A stretch of DNA of 56,723 nucleotides from Tubiluchus corallicola (taxonomy: Eukaryota; Priapulida; Priapulimorpha; Priapulimorphida; Tubiluchidae). Positions 1 to 11,010 of the stretch are shown here, piece after piece. Under the pieces are notes generated by a model. The model had not been told where the DNA came from and searched no databases. It saw nothing but the letters and a program-made list of their open reading frames with translations. The first letter of the stretch is position 1. Every line of letters starts with the position of its first letter. The DNA lies in contig JAQGDQ010000860.1 in the NCBI GenBank assembly GCA_030141605.1, positions 30,377-87,099 of the forward strand, read 5' to 3'. The position numbers and the translations under genes are program-made.

Positions 1-1620
1 AACAGCTTATAATCCTCACATCCAAAACAGCTTATAATCCTCACATCCAAAATAGTTTATAATCCTCTCATCCAAAACAGTTTATAATCCTCACATCCAA
101 AACAGTTAATCCTCACATCCAAAACAGTTTATAATCCTCACGTCCAAAACAGCTTATAATCCTCACATCCAAAACAGCTTATAATCCTCACATCCAAAAT
201 AGTTTATAATCCTCTCATCCAAAACAGTTTATAATCCTCACATCCAAAACAGTTAATCCTCACATCCAAAACAGTTTATAATCCTCACGTCCAAAACAGT
301 TTATAATCCTCTCATCCAAAACAGTTTATAATCCTCTCATCCAAAACAGTTTATAATCCTGACATTCAAAACAGTTTGTAATCCTCACATCCAAAACAGT
401 TTATAATCCTCACATACAATACAGTTTATAATCCTCACATACAAAACAGTTTATAATCCTCACATCCAAAACAGTTTATAATCCTCACATCCAAAACAGT
501 TTATAATCCTCACATACAATACAGTTTATAATCCTCACATCCAAAACAGTTTATAATCCTCTCATCCAAAACAGTTTATAATCCTCACATCCAAAACAGT
601 TTATAATCCTCACATCCAAAACAGTTTGTAATCCTCTCATCCAAAACAGTTTATAATCCTCACATCCAAAACAGTTAATCCTCACATCCAAAACAGTTTA
701 TAATCCTCACGTCCAAAACAGCTTATAATCCTCACATCCAAAACAGCTTATAATCCTCACATCCAAAATAGTTTATAATCCTCTCATCCAAAACAGTTTA
801 TAATCCTCACATCCAAAACAGTTAATCCTCACATCCAAAACAGTTTATAATCCTCACGTCCAAAACAGCTTATAATCCTCACATCCAAAACAGCTTATAA
901 TCCTCACATCCAAAATAGTTTATAATCCTCTCATCCAAAACAGTTTATAATCCTCACATCCAAAACAGTTAATCCTCACATCCAAAACAGTTTATAATCC
1001 TCACGTCCAAAACAGTTTATAATCCTCTCATCCAAAACAGTTTATAATCCTCTCATCCAAAACAGTTTATAATCCTGACATTCAAAACAGTTTGTAATCC
1101 TCACATCCAAAACAGTTTATAATCCTCACATACAATACAGTTTATAATCCTCACATACAAAACAGTTTGTAATCCTCACATCCAAAACAGTTTATAATCC
1201 TCACATCCAAAACAGTTTATAATCCTCACATACAATACAGTTTATAATCCTCACATCCAAAACAGTTTATAATCCTCTCATCCAAAACAGTTTATAATCC
1301 TCACATCCAAAACAGTTTATAATCCTCACATACAATACAGTTTATAATCCTCACATCCAAAACAGTTTATAATCCTCTCATCCAAAACAGTTTATAATCC
1401 TCACATCCAAAACAGTTTATAATCCTCACATCCAAAACAGTTTGTAATCCTCACATACAATACAGTTTATAATCCTCACATCCAAAACAGCTAATCCTTA
1501 CATCCAAAACAGTTAATCCTTACATCCAAAACAGTTAATCCTTGCATCCATGACAGTTAATCCTTACATCCAAAACAGTTAATCCTTACATCCAAAACAG
1601 TTAATCTTAACATCTAAACA
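1..1620. repeat. 25-bp minisatellite with 22-bp variants
   Basis: The tract is tandem copies of a 25-base unit, roughly AAAACAGTTTATAATCCTCA plus CATCC. A 22-base variant lacks TAT. Blocks containing several variants recur in the same order (for example around 1-300 and 720-1060), so a higher-order repeat is superimposed. Copies decay after about 1490, where the units shorten to the 'cagttaatccttacatcc' form. The array is already in mid-unit at base 1, so it continues to the left. No coding content is seen. Confidence 0.95.
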
Positions 1621-1950
1621 GTTAGTTAACGCTAACACTGTTATATTCTTAGACATGCAAAGTGTACACAAAGTCAGTTTACAAAAGGCATCATTGCAAG
1701 TTCTTTCCTTTATGGACTGTGTTTCCCAGGATGCTTATGCTAGTGGGAGTACCAAAAACATGTCAGTCTGCATGTACAAGAACCTTGTCTCTGTTTGTAT
1801 AGTAAGTATTTCAATCATGCCATTGTTTTAAATGATGAATTCTTAATAACTTATTTAGGCAGTTTTGCTGCTTAATTTATTGTGTTCAAATTGTGCAAGA
1901 GTAAGAAAATTTTCTTATAATATGTCACTCAGTACCAAGCAAACTGGTGA
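1621..1950. other. unassigned intergenic or intronic sequence
   Basis: This is unique AT-rich sequence between the 25-bp array and the retroelement relics. If SP-A's earlier exons lie left of the window, it sits inside SP-A's last intron. I see no exon or RNA gene in it. Confidence 0.5.
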
Positions 1951-1954
1951 GCTA

Positions 1955-2090
1955 CCAGCGCAGGTCAGCGCCTCTGTGTTTAGACTTTATGCTGGGCTTC
2001 TTAAGTTACATTTGCATGATAATTCTGATGAACCTGTGCGATTGCGATACTCGACTCTCTCCACCTATCAGAGGCGGGCACCTTTATAGG
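1955..2090 (+). pseudogene. retrotransposon-derived fragment (inverted partner of 2455-2557)
   Basis: The plus-strand reading contains a stretch ending LLKLHLHDNSDEPV. The same stretch, diverged, is read on the minus strand at 2557-2455 (VGLFELYLHGNSDEPA). The DNA of the two arms (gtgtttagactttatgctgg against gtgtttaaaccttcagttgg) confirms an inverted pair. The minus-strand partner runs on into a C-terminal zinc-knuckle-like motif typical of non-LTR retrotransposon polyproteins, so both arms are probably pieces of the same element family. No intact reading frame remains. Confidence 0.45.
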
Positions 2091-2245
2091 GTGCAAAGTC
2101 AATTCTTCTTTAACGCTGATCTTTTATTTGTCTTTTCCAAGTTTAATGTCTTTATTTGTCTTTATCCTGTATTCCATGCATTCGTTCACTAGATTTCTTA
2201 TTTCTGGCAATCCTTCCTTTTCACTGTTCATTAATACATCTGAGT

Positions 2246-2557
2246 TCAAAATTTTTTCCATTCTCCATATCTATAACATCTAAGCGTATGTTCAGTAGTG
2301 TCATCATCTTCCTCACACACTGGGCATAATAACTGATCCTTAAACTCATTCTTGTAGTTCATTGGGATTGAGATACATGTGATTGAGGCCTCCTGTTGAG
2401 CAAATTGTGTTGTATTTTTGCATGGTGATTCTGTAAGGTACGACTCAGCAGGCGTCCTCAACAGCAGGCTCATCAGAATTACCATGCAAATATAGCTCAA
2501 ATAGCCCAACTGAAGGTTTAAACACAGGTGTGCTCTCCTCCACTTAATGACCTGCAC
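2246..2557 (-). pseudogene. non-LTR retrotransposon C-terminal fragment
   Basis: The minus-strand open frame of about 103 codons ends with LLCPVCEEDDDTTEHTLRC. This C-x2-C-x8-H-x4-C knuckle resembles the C-terminus of many LINE reverse-transcriptase ORFs. No reverse-transcriptase domain is present and the start is arbitrary. It is read as a truncated relic, probably within the last intron of SP-A. The family (CR1, L2 or other) cannot be assigned by eye. Confidence 0.5.
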
Positions 2558-2589
2558 TTAAATGTCTTACAGAATCAACTGTTTGTATT

Positions 2590-2740
2590 GTGTAAAAATG
2601 GCACAGTAAAAATGACACAGGAAAAAATGGCACAGTAAAAATGACAAAGGAAAAAATGGCACAGAAAAAATGGGCACAAACCGAGAAGTAGGCAAAAATG
2701 GCATGGGAATAATGCAATTGGAAAAAAATGGCACAGGTAA
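2590..2740. repeat. simple-sequence tract, ATGGCACAGTAAAA-like units
   Basis: The tract has irregular tandem copies of roughly 'aaaaatggcacagtaaaaatgacacagg' that lead directly into the 63-bp array. It is low complexity with no coding signal. It explains the artificial tail of the long minus-strand open frame here. Confidence 0.7.
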
Positions 2741-5346
2741 AAATGACAGTATTTTATTTACAGGGTGATTCCAGTGGACCCGTGTTGGACCATACAGGTT
2801 AAGTAATGACAGCATTTTATTTACAGGGTGATTCCAGTGGACCCGTGTTGGACCACACAGGTTAAGTAATGACAGCATTTTATTTACAGGGTGATTCCAG
2901 TGGACCAGTGTTGGACCACACAGGTTAAGTAATGACAGCATTTTATTTACAGGGTGATTCCAGTGGACCCGTGTTGGACCACACAGGTTAAGTAATGACA
3001 GCATTTTATTTACAAGGTGATTCTGGCGGACCCGTGTTGGACCACACAGGTTAAGTAATGACAGCATTTTATTTACAGGGCGATTCTGGTGGACCCGTGT
3101 TGGACCACACAGGTTAAGTAATGACAGCATTTTATTTACAGGGCGATTCTGGTGGACCCGTGTTGGACCACACAGGTTAAGTAATGACAGCATTTTATTT
3201 ACAGGGTGATTCCAGTGGACCCGTGTTGGACCATACAGGTTAGGTAATGACAGCATTTTATTTACAGGATGATTCCAGTGGACCCGTGTTGGACCATACA
3301 GGTTAAGTAATGTCAGCATTTTATTTACAGGGTGATTCTGGTGGACCCGTGTTGGACTCTACAGGTGAACTAATGACAGCATTTTATTTACAGGGTAATT
3401 CTGGTGGACCCGTATTGGACTCTACAGGTTAAGTAATGACAGCATTTTATTTACAGGGTGATTCTGATGGACCCGTGTTGGACCACACAGGTTAAGTAAT
3501 GACAGCATTTTATTTACAGAGTGATTCCAGTGGACCCGTGTTGGACCACACAGGTTAAGTAATGACAGCATTTTATTTACATGGTGATTCTGGTGGACCC
3601 GTGTTGGCCCATACAGGTTAAGAAATGACAGCATTTTATTTACAGGGTGATTCTGGTGGACCCGTGTTGGACCACACAGGTTAAGTAATGACAGCATTTT
3701 ATTTACAGGGTGATTCCAGTGGACCCGTGTTGGACCATACAGGTTAAGTAATGACAGCATTTTATTTACAGGGTGATTCCAGTGGACCCGTGTTGGACCA
3801 CACAGGTTAAGTAATGACAGCATTTTATTTACAGGGTGATTCCAGTGGACCAGTGTTGGACCACACAGGTTAAGTAATGACAGCATTTTATTTACAGGGT
3901 GATTCCAGTGGACCCGTGTTGGACCACACAGGTTAAGTAATGACAGCATTTTATTTACAAGGTGATTCTGGCGGACCCGTGTTGGACCACACAGGTTAAG
4001 TAATGACAGCATTTTATTTACAGGGCGATTCTGGTGGACCCGTGTTGGACCACACAGGTTAAGTAATGACAGCATTTTATTTACAGGGCGATTCTGGTGG
4101 ACCCGTGTTGGACCACACAGGTTAAGTAATGACAGCATTTTATTTACAGGGTGATTCCAGTGGACCCGTGTTGGACCATACAGGTTAGGTAATGACAGCA
4201 TTTTATTTACAGGATGATTCCAGTGGACCCGTGTTGGACCATACAGGTTAAGTAATGTCAGCATTTTATTTACAGGGTGATTCCAGTGGACCCGTGTTGG
4301 ACCACACAGGTTAAGTAATGACAGCATTTTATTTACAGGGTGATTCCAGTGGACCCGTGTTGGACCACACAGGTTAAGTAATGACAGCATTTTATTTACA
4401 GGGTGATTCTGATGGACCCGTGTTGGACCACACAGGTTAAGTAATGACAGCATTTTATTTACAGGGTGATTCTGGTGGACCCGTGTTGGACTCTACAGGT
4501 GAACTAATGACAGCATTTTATTTACAGGGTAATTCTGGTGGACCCGTATTGGACTCTACAGGTTAAGTAATGACAGCATTTTATTTACAGGGTGATTCTG
4601 ATGGACCCGTGTTGGACCACACAGGTTAAGTAATGACAGCATTTTATTTACAGAGTGATTCCAGTGGACCCGTGTTGGACCACACAGGTTAAGTAATGAC
4701 AGCATTTTATTTACATGGTGATTCTGGTGGACCCGTGTTGGCCCATACAGGTTAAGAAATGACAGCATTTTATTTACAGGGTGATTCTGGTGGACCCGTG
4801 TTGGACCACACAGGTTAAGTAATGACAGCATTTTATTTACAGGGTGATTCTGGTGGACCCATATTGGACTCTACAGGTTAAGTAATGACAGCATTTTATT
4901 TACAGGGTGATTCTGGTGGACCCGTGTTGGACCACACAGGTTAAGTAATGACAGCATTTTATTTACAGGGTGATTCTGGTGGACCCGTGTTGGCCCATAC
5001 AGGTTAAGAAATGACAGCATTTTATTTACAGGGTGATTCCAGTGGACCCGTGTTGGACTCTACAGGTTAAGTAATGACAGCATTTTATTTACAGGGCGAT
5101 TCTGGTGGACCCGTGTTGGACCACACAGGTTAAGTAATGACAGCATTTTATTTACAGGGTGATTCTGGTGGACCCGTGTTGGACTCCACAGGTGAACTAA
5201 TGACAGCATTTTATTTACAGGGTGATTCTGGTGGACCCGTGTTGGACTCTACAGGTGAACTAATGACAGCATTTTATCTACAGGGGGATTCTGGTGGACC
5301 CGTATTGGACTCTACAGGTTAAGTAATGACAGCGTTTTATTTACAG
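2741..5346 (+). repeat. 63-bp array of a protease exon's 3' splice site and catalytic-Ser codons
   Basis: The unit is exactly 63 bases. From the first exon-like start at 2764 to the real exon at 5347 there are 41 whole periods with no indel. Each unit holds 'taatgac' (branch-point-like), 'attttatttacag' (acceptor), and about 40 bases coding GDSGGPVLDSTG or variants. Older copies read GDSSGP and D-H-T-G followed by TAA; the last few read GDSGGPVLDSTGEL without a stop. Many units also carry ACAG|GTTAAGT, which resembles a donor. Blocks recur at 945 bp (15 units; 2764 onward against 3709 onward) and 1134 bp (18 units; 3331 onward against 4465 onward), showing later block duplication. Long minus-strand open frames here (2567-3319, 3422-4453, 4556-4831) are by-products of the 63-base period. 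The repeat grew from the junction of the downstream exon. Confidence 0.95.
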
Positions 5347-5625
5347 GGTGATTCTGGTGGACCCGTGTTGGACTCTACAGGTGAACAAATTGGAATAATC
5401 TCAATGGCGGGTATAGACTGTGCAAGCGTGAGCTTAGCTACAAGAGTTCCATTTTACTTGGATTGGATTGAAGATGAAGAGGCACATGGAGAAAGAGTAA
5501 TCAATCATTACAAACCTTTCAATCCATCTTCGCAAGGAGGAGCCACAGTTTACGATTTTTCGTTAAAAAATTATGCCACACTATTTACAATGCTGTTGTG
5601 TGGAGGACAGATCTTGACAATGTGA
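5347..5625 (+). CDS. SP-A: last exon of an S1-family serine protease
   Basis: This exon follows the acceptor tttatttacag and encodes 92 residues plus stop. It opens with the catalytic-serine motif GDSGGP, continues through VLDSTGEQIGIISMAG and CASVSLATRVPFYLDWI (the C-terminal beta strands and helix of a trypsin fold), and ends in a tail of about 50 residues that finishes hydrophobic (LFTMLLCGGQILTM). SP-1 and SP-2 have homologous last exons with the same start phase and similar tails. The Cys in GIDCAS may correspond to Cys220 of chymotrypsin, absent in SP-1 and SP-2. Exons for the signal peptide, His and Asp are not in the window and should lie to the left. AATAAA at 5706-5711 follows the stop by 80 bases. 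The immediate 5' flank is the 63-bp array of copies of its own acceptor, which is very unusual. Confidence 0.85.
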   Translation, partial: GDSGGPVLDSTGEQIGIISMAGIDCASVSLATRVPFYLDWIEDEEAHGERVINHYKPFNPSSQGGATVYDFSLKNYATLFTMLLCGGQILTM

Positions 5626-5705
5626 ATTATAGTGGAAACGAAAAATAATTATTGGACAGCCCTGAATACAAAGATCAAAATGAAATGTAAAAATAGTGAA
5701 ATAAT

Positions 5706-5711
5706 AATAAA
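5706..5711 (+). terminator. polyadenylation signal of SP-A
   Basis: A canonical AATAAA lies 80 bases after the SP-A stop codon on the same strand, followed by T-rich sequence ('ttttatctacttgttg'). Confidence 0.6.
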
Positions 5712-5810
5712 ATGTTTAAGTTATCTAAAATGTAACACTATTTTATCTACTTGTTGTAACAAAATTAATCCAAAGGCTCTCACTCTTGTCTTGCCTCACG
5801 TGAAAGCCTG

Positions 5811-6500
5811 AATTCATCTTTCACCAGCTGGGCCCAAGCCTGGTTTCATCTTTCACCAGCCGGGCCCAAGCTTGAATTCATGTCTCAACAGCAGGGCCCA
5901 AGCCTGAATTCATCTTTCATCAGCCGTGCACAAGCCTGAATTCGTCTTTCATCAGCCGTGCACAAGCCTGAATTCGTCTTTCATCAGCCGTGCACAAGCC
6001 TGAATTCGTCTTTCATCAGCCGGGCCCAAGCCTGAATTCATCTTTCATCAGCCGTGCACAAGCCTGAATTCATCTTTCATCGGCTGTGCACAAGCCTGAA
6101 TTCATCTTTCATCAGCCGTGCATAAGCCTGAATTCGTCTTTCACCAGCCGTGCATAAGCCTGAATTCATCTTTCACCAGCCGGGTCCTAGCCTGAATTCA
6201 TCTTTCACCAGCCGTGCACAAGCCTGAATTCGTCTTTCATCAGCCGGGCTCAAGCCTGAATTCGTCTTTCAGCTGCTGGGCCAAAGTCTGAATTTATCTT
6301 TCACCAGCCGGGCTTAAGCTTGGATTCATCTTTCACCAGCCGGGCCCAAGCCTGGATTCATCTTTCACCAGCCGGGCCCAAGCCTGGATTCATCTTTCAC
6401 CATCTGGGCTTAAGCTTGGATTCATTTTTCACCAGCCAGGCTTAAGCTTGGATTCATCTTTCACCAGTCGGGCTTAAGCTTGGATTCATCTTTCAACAGT
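5811..6500. repeat. 32-bp minisatellite
   Basis: The tract has about 21 imperfect copies of a 32-base unit, AAGCCTGAATTCATCTTTCA plus TCAGCCGTGCAC, with variants GGGCCC, GTGCAC and GGGCTT in the variable part. It lies about 100 bases beyond the SP-A polyadenylation signal. No open frame of note. Confidence 0.95.
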
Positions 6501-8467
6501 ATGGGCTCATCCAAGCGGATGTTCATGGTGACACTGTATGTGAACAGTTACCAAGACTATGTACTTCTAAAGTGAATCACTGAATCCACTGACGTCAAGC
6601 ATAACCTCAGTCATTCTCGTTGACTGCCCAATCAGCGTGCAAGATCTTTCACATCCCTACAAATTAACGCCGCGACTTTCCGGGACATTTAGCTGCGTTT
6701 TGACCACCATTATCGGAGGAAACATTGACCTGGTACCAGATTTTCTTATTGTCGACTGAAATTACAAGTGAATTAGTGTCAATACATAGTGTGGTTTCCT
6801 TTATTATAGGAACAAATACATAGAGCTCACGTCTCTAGGTGGCTGATTAAACCATTTTGCTACAGTAAAATAGTTTAGTTTAGCTTTGACTTTGCAAGTT
6901 GGGTCAATTATCAAAAACGACAAATTAACCTAACGAGGTTAGACTGGTCGTATTACGTTGCCTTTCAGTTCTTAAACTTCAAACGGTCTACCCGAACAGA
7001 ACTGAGAAGAAATTGATAACAACAGATAATGAAGCCCGCGTTTAGCAAGTATGAATGATTCAAGGTTAAACCTGCATGTAAAAATGGTTGCCTATGCACC
7101 TCTAAGCAAGTTTGCGCAGGTTGTAAGAAATAAGCTAGTCGGTCTTGGTCAACAATAGTCGAGATCTACCCCGGGAGTTGATGGGACGCATCCATGGGAG
7201 TCCGTGACAACTGGAATGATTATGAATAAGCAAGCGTATTCATAGAAACCCCCAAAATTAGGCTAAATGTCTTTAGAAATTTTTAAGCAAAACGTATTCA
7301 TTTCTGGCAAGTTTTTATAAACGTCAATGAGATCTTCACGGTTGAAATTAATTCAAATATTGTCGAAACTTACATTATATACAAACGTAATATTTATTAA
7401 TTTTACGCTGTTTTTCTAGTTATACTTACGGTTAAAAGATGCCATTGGTAAGACTACATCGCAGGCACGATAAATAATTATGTTCGTATGTTGAGAGGCA
7501 CATACTTTTTGCTCATTTATCATAAATCAAGGTTAAGTGGCTTCATTTCTTTACAATTATACTTATGTCTCTGCATTTTGTAGTACTTTGAAACTTGTGT
7601 TTAAATAGGCTATACATTGTGTTTAAATAGAAGACTCATTTTTGGCTGCTTGAAGGGTTAATTTCCTGCAAAAATAGCTGCAAAATCGTATGAAAAAGCG
7701 CAATCAGTTTATCTGCTGATTAGTTGTCTGCTGTCGTTTTCAAAAGACAGCTGTTCTCTTGTTCCGAATGATTCTAGGCGTGCTTACGTCACAGCGGAGG
7801 CGGAGTGCTAGACTTATATGCTTGATGTCAACAAGGTCGTCTTAGCTACACTTACACGTGAGTAGGGTTATTTCGCAATGTGATAAACAGCCTGAATCAG
7901 TACGACTAACAAAACCACTCAGAGCAACAACCGACAAGGGGTCACCCATTCGTTAAATACAATGCAAGGCAGACCAAACATCTTGTTCCTCTGTATCATT
8001 TGGTCATTTTGACAGGTTTCCATGTACCTTTAAAAATTTACAGTTTAATTGCACTGCTACATTGTACTATAAGATCGCGACCTCACTAACAAAGGGATAT
8101 TATACTCCATGACGCAGTCTTATATTTAAAGACCCTTCCACTTTCCTTCTTATTGCCTTGTGTTAAGCAACACTGCCATTTGTGACTAGGAAATGGTCCC
8201 TAAGCAGCAGTTACTGATTGAAATCATGGCTTTTAGTGAAGCAGAGCAGTTACCATCGTGGCGCTGAAAACGATCACAAATTTTTGCCTAAACAGCAGAT
8301 ATTTTTCATATCATTTATTAACAATTTACAATCCATACAGTTACAATTGCAATTATTAGTTACAAAACATTACATAAACAATGCAATACATTGCAATGAA
8401 GAAAAAACTACGTAGGCAAAACCCCTCACATGGGCTATAATCGTCATCAAAATACACAATAAAATGC
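6501..8467. other. intergenic, no gene recognised
   Basis: I see no convincing exon in this 2-kb stretch. A CRE-like TGACGTCA occurs near 6589. The segment near 7770-7860 (acgtcacagcggaggcggag ... cacgtgagtaggg) is locally GC-richer and ends in a donor-like GTGAGT, so it could be a promoter or untranslated exon, but nothing downstream supports a gene. Confidence 0.4.
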
Positions 8468-8497
8468 AATAATAATAATAGTAATAATAATAATAAC

Positions 8498-8547
<50 letters not shown>

Positions 8548-8597
8548 CAACAACAATAACAATAACAAGAATAACAACAACAACAACAACAACAAAC
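8468..8597. repeat. (AAT)n/(AAC)n microsatellite
   Basis: Uninterrupted AAT/TAA triplets grade into AAC triplets. The poly-Leu open frame on the minus strand is an artefact of this repeat. Confidence 0.95.
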
Positions 8598-8599
8598 AG

Positions 8600-10140
8600 T
8601 ATTTACAGTGGTTAAATATTACAATTATATTATGTTACGTTAAGTTTATTACAAAGTTTATTTACACATTTTAACAATAGATGGCGAGTGTCGTCATTGT
8701 CCTTGAAAGTGCAATCAGGATCGAGTTATCAAACTTGGGAAACTTGCCAGAATTCAGTACTTTTTGGGAAAAAAGTGAAATTATAGTTTTGATACTTTAA
8801 TACTTGCAATATATTAAAATTTTAACTTTAACCATAAGCATGGATGTCTAACTACACATTTTTAAAAAAAGCCCCCTTATGTAAGATGCATAAAGCCGTT
8901 TACTGAGATAAGTTTTTACTCTTAACGGGAAATAATTATTTAAGAGTAATTAAGGCTTTTATTAAATATATTGAAAAAGCGTTTTAAGACATGATGAACA
9001 ATATACCATGTTATGATCATATCACTAAAATGAATCCTAATGAATGACAAATTATTTTTAATACTAATCATTAAAGTTTTCATTTAAGTAACTAATATAA
9101 GATTGACATCAAATGGATAACCCACTGTACCCATCAAAGGATTGGTAAGACTTGGTTTCAAGTCACTTCTGTATTGTATACGGTATTTTCAGTGTAGTGC
9201 ATGTATTAAAATTTCTCATAGTTTTTACACAGGAGGGCACACAAATATTCAGAGGGGGGGGTGGTGGCACAAAATTCAAAACCGATCACACTAGTTGCCT
9301 CATGGCATTGCTTTCGCTAAACTCCCGTTCTTTTCACAGGACTATGAAAAGTTTAGATTGGTTTACACAGCTAGATGGCAGCACGAGCCATATTCATTCC
9401 AACAGTTTTGATGGCAGTCCATATTTAAATTCTTGCTGGTTTTTGCATCCAGATGGCAGCACCGACTTTAAAATCTGCCTGAAAGTGTAGACGACAATCC
9501 ATGCTTGAAGTTGTTGTCATTTTTCTTCAACACCAAATGTGAAATCCTTACATAGTTGAAAGATAGAAAACCTCTTTTGGCCACAGCCTGAAAAGAGAAA
9601 ATGAACAATGCCAGTATATGCATAAAAAAACTTGTGGTTAAATCATATAAATGTTGCAGACGATATTAAGTCTTTCTTTAATTCAACCATTTCAAACTCA
9701 TATTGAGCGTTTCTGCAGATTAACCAATAGTGCGGCTCGAAAAACTTTTTCGTCAATCAATTGGAATCATCAGAGGGATTTTCGAGACTTGACCAAACTA
9801 GGAAAATGCCTAGTTTTAATTTTTTTTTGAGTAATGGGAACACCTTGTAGGTGTTACTCCTTTTGTAAACATAATAATACGGTAAAGAACTTCAGTATCT
9901 GTTGGGATTATATAGGCTTTTAATTGGTATTTATTTTCTACACTTGACTCACAATATTCGTTTGTATGTGGATTTTGCCTCTAGTAAACGTTAAAATGTT
10001 TTGTTTATTTGTTTGTAATGTAATGTGATTAATAGTGGTTTAATAAACAAACGTTCATATTTAGCCATTCATCTATCTAGAAACCGGCGCTAATGGGATT
10101 CCATTTGCTGACGATGTAATTGGGTTAAGGAAAAAAAAGG
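8600..10140. other. intergenic, no gene recognised
   Basis: AT-rich unique sequence. A 112-codon plus-strand frame (9152-9490) has no recognisable domain. It contains three spaced copies of an AGATGGCAGC-like word (about 9373-9460) and a run of G, so it is more likely an imperfect repeat than a gene. Confidence 0.4.
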
Positions 10141-10146
10141 GGAAAT

Positions 10147-10950
10147 GAAGTTTCCAGAATGTTTGCTATTCTGATGACTGCAATTGCCAGATGATACATT
10201 GTGGAGACAGAGCATCGTATTGCAGATCATATCCTGCCTCTTTATCCTGAGATTACCATGTCAGACAACGAGCTTCAGCTAAAGACTAAAAAGCAGAAGC
10301 TAATGAAAATGATGACTGGGAAAGATTCAGTAATCTTGACTTATATCATCTGTGACATAGACAGCTGGTGTAATTAGATAAGACGTGAGTCCACCCATCC
10401 GTTGCTCCAGACGATAGACCACCTATTTGGATTTCAAAATTTGTTTACAAGAGCCCATGAGTTCTTTGCTAACTTTGTCAAGTATCTCATAGATGGAAAT
10501 TATGATGTGCTTGATAAGAGGGGCCATGATTTTGACCCAGAAACCACTTTTAAGAAATTTAGAGGAGGATTTGAGGGACTTAAGCAGAAACCTTGGACTG
10601 TCCATACTGTCAATCTAATCAAGCAGGCAGTTAAGCAAACAGGGATTAAATTTTATATCCTCGATCAAGGTGACAATCAAGACCTTGTGCTCATCCATCA
10701 AGTCAGAGATAAAGAAGAAGACGGATCAATTCCTCCAGAGGAATGGAAAAGAGTTACAGAAGCAACTGAACTATTCCTCAAGTTAATTAAGAGAAAATTT
10801 GGAGAAGTAGGTTTGACTTTAAAGTTAGAAGAAACATTGGTTTCAGGAAAATTCTTAAACTATGGGAAAGACCTTTATTACAACGGACGGCAACTGTCCT
10901 TGAGTTTAAAGAGAGTTTGTAAAGGAGGAATTTTCCCATTTCACTATTCT
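10147..10950 (+). pseudogene. endogenous viral element: L polymerase fragment of a non-segmented negative-strand RNA virus
   Basis: A single plus-strand frame runs from about 10147 to 11010 with only two internal stops (TGA 10192-10194, TAG 10375-10377). It carries the order of motifs of the RNA-dependent RNA polymerase core of Mononegavirales-type L proteins: a pre-motif A segment with PEITMSDNEL, an Asp-containing motif A-like CDIDSW just before the TAG, LFTRAHEFF, GGFEGLKQKPWT, and the diagnostic motif C YILDQGDNQD. KDLYYNGRQL and SLKRV follow. Similarity fades after about 10925 and the frame closes at 11010; a following open frame (10962-11168) is not recognisably viral. The rest of L and the other viral genes are absent. 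The family is not resolved; Mononegavirales or Jingchuvirales are both possible. It is a dead genomic copy with no neighbouring gene to suggest co-option. Confidence 0.85.
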
Positions 10951-11010
10951 CTCAATTTCCAGTGTTTCAAAATGTTAAAAAAACAAATTATATGGGTAAT
11001 TTGGTCATAA

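Noticed and set aside
1-1620. CRISPR array
   Set aside because: The repeats are directly abutting, without unique spacers, in a eukaryotic context; it is a minisatellite. The same holds for all other arrays here.
2567-4831. Long minus-strand open frames of 21-residue repeats (MLSLLNLCGPTRVHWNHPVNK type)
   Set aside because: They are the antisense of a 63-bp array whose sense strand carries splice-site and GDSGGP sequence. The period of 21 codons keeps any frame open once one unit is open.
8356-8595. Poly-Leu protein; likewise at 38760, 46857 and 54465
   Set aside because: Translations of AAT/ATT and CTG trinucleotide repeats.
9152-9490. 112-codon plus-strand gene
   Set aside because: No domain, a G run, and spaced AGATGGCAGC words suggest repeat-derived sequence; no splice context or polyadenylation signal.
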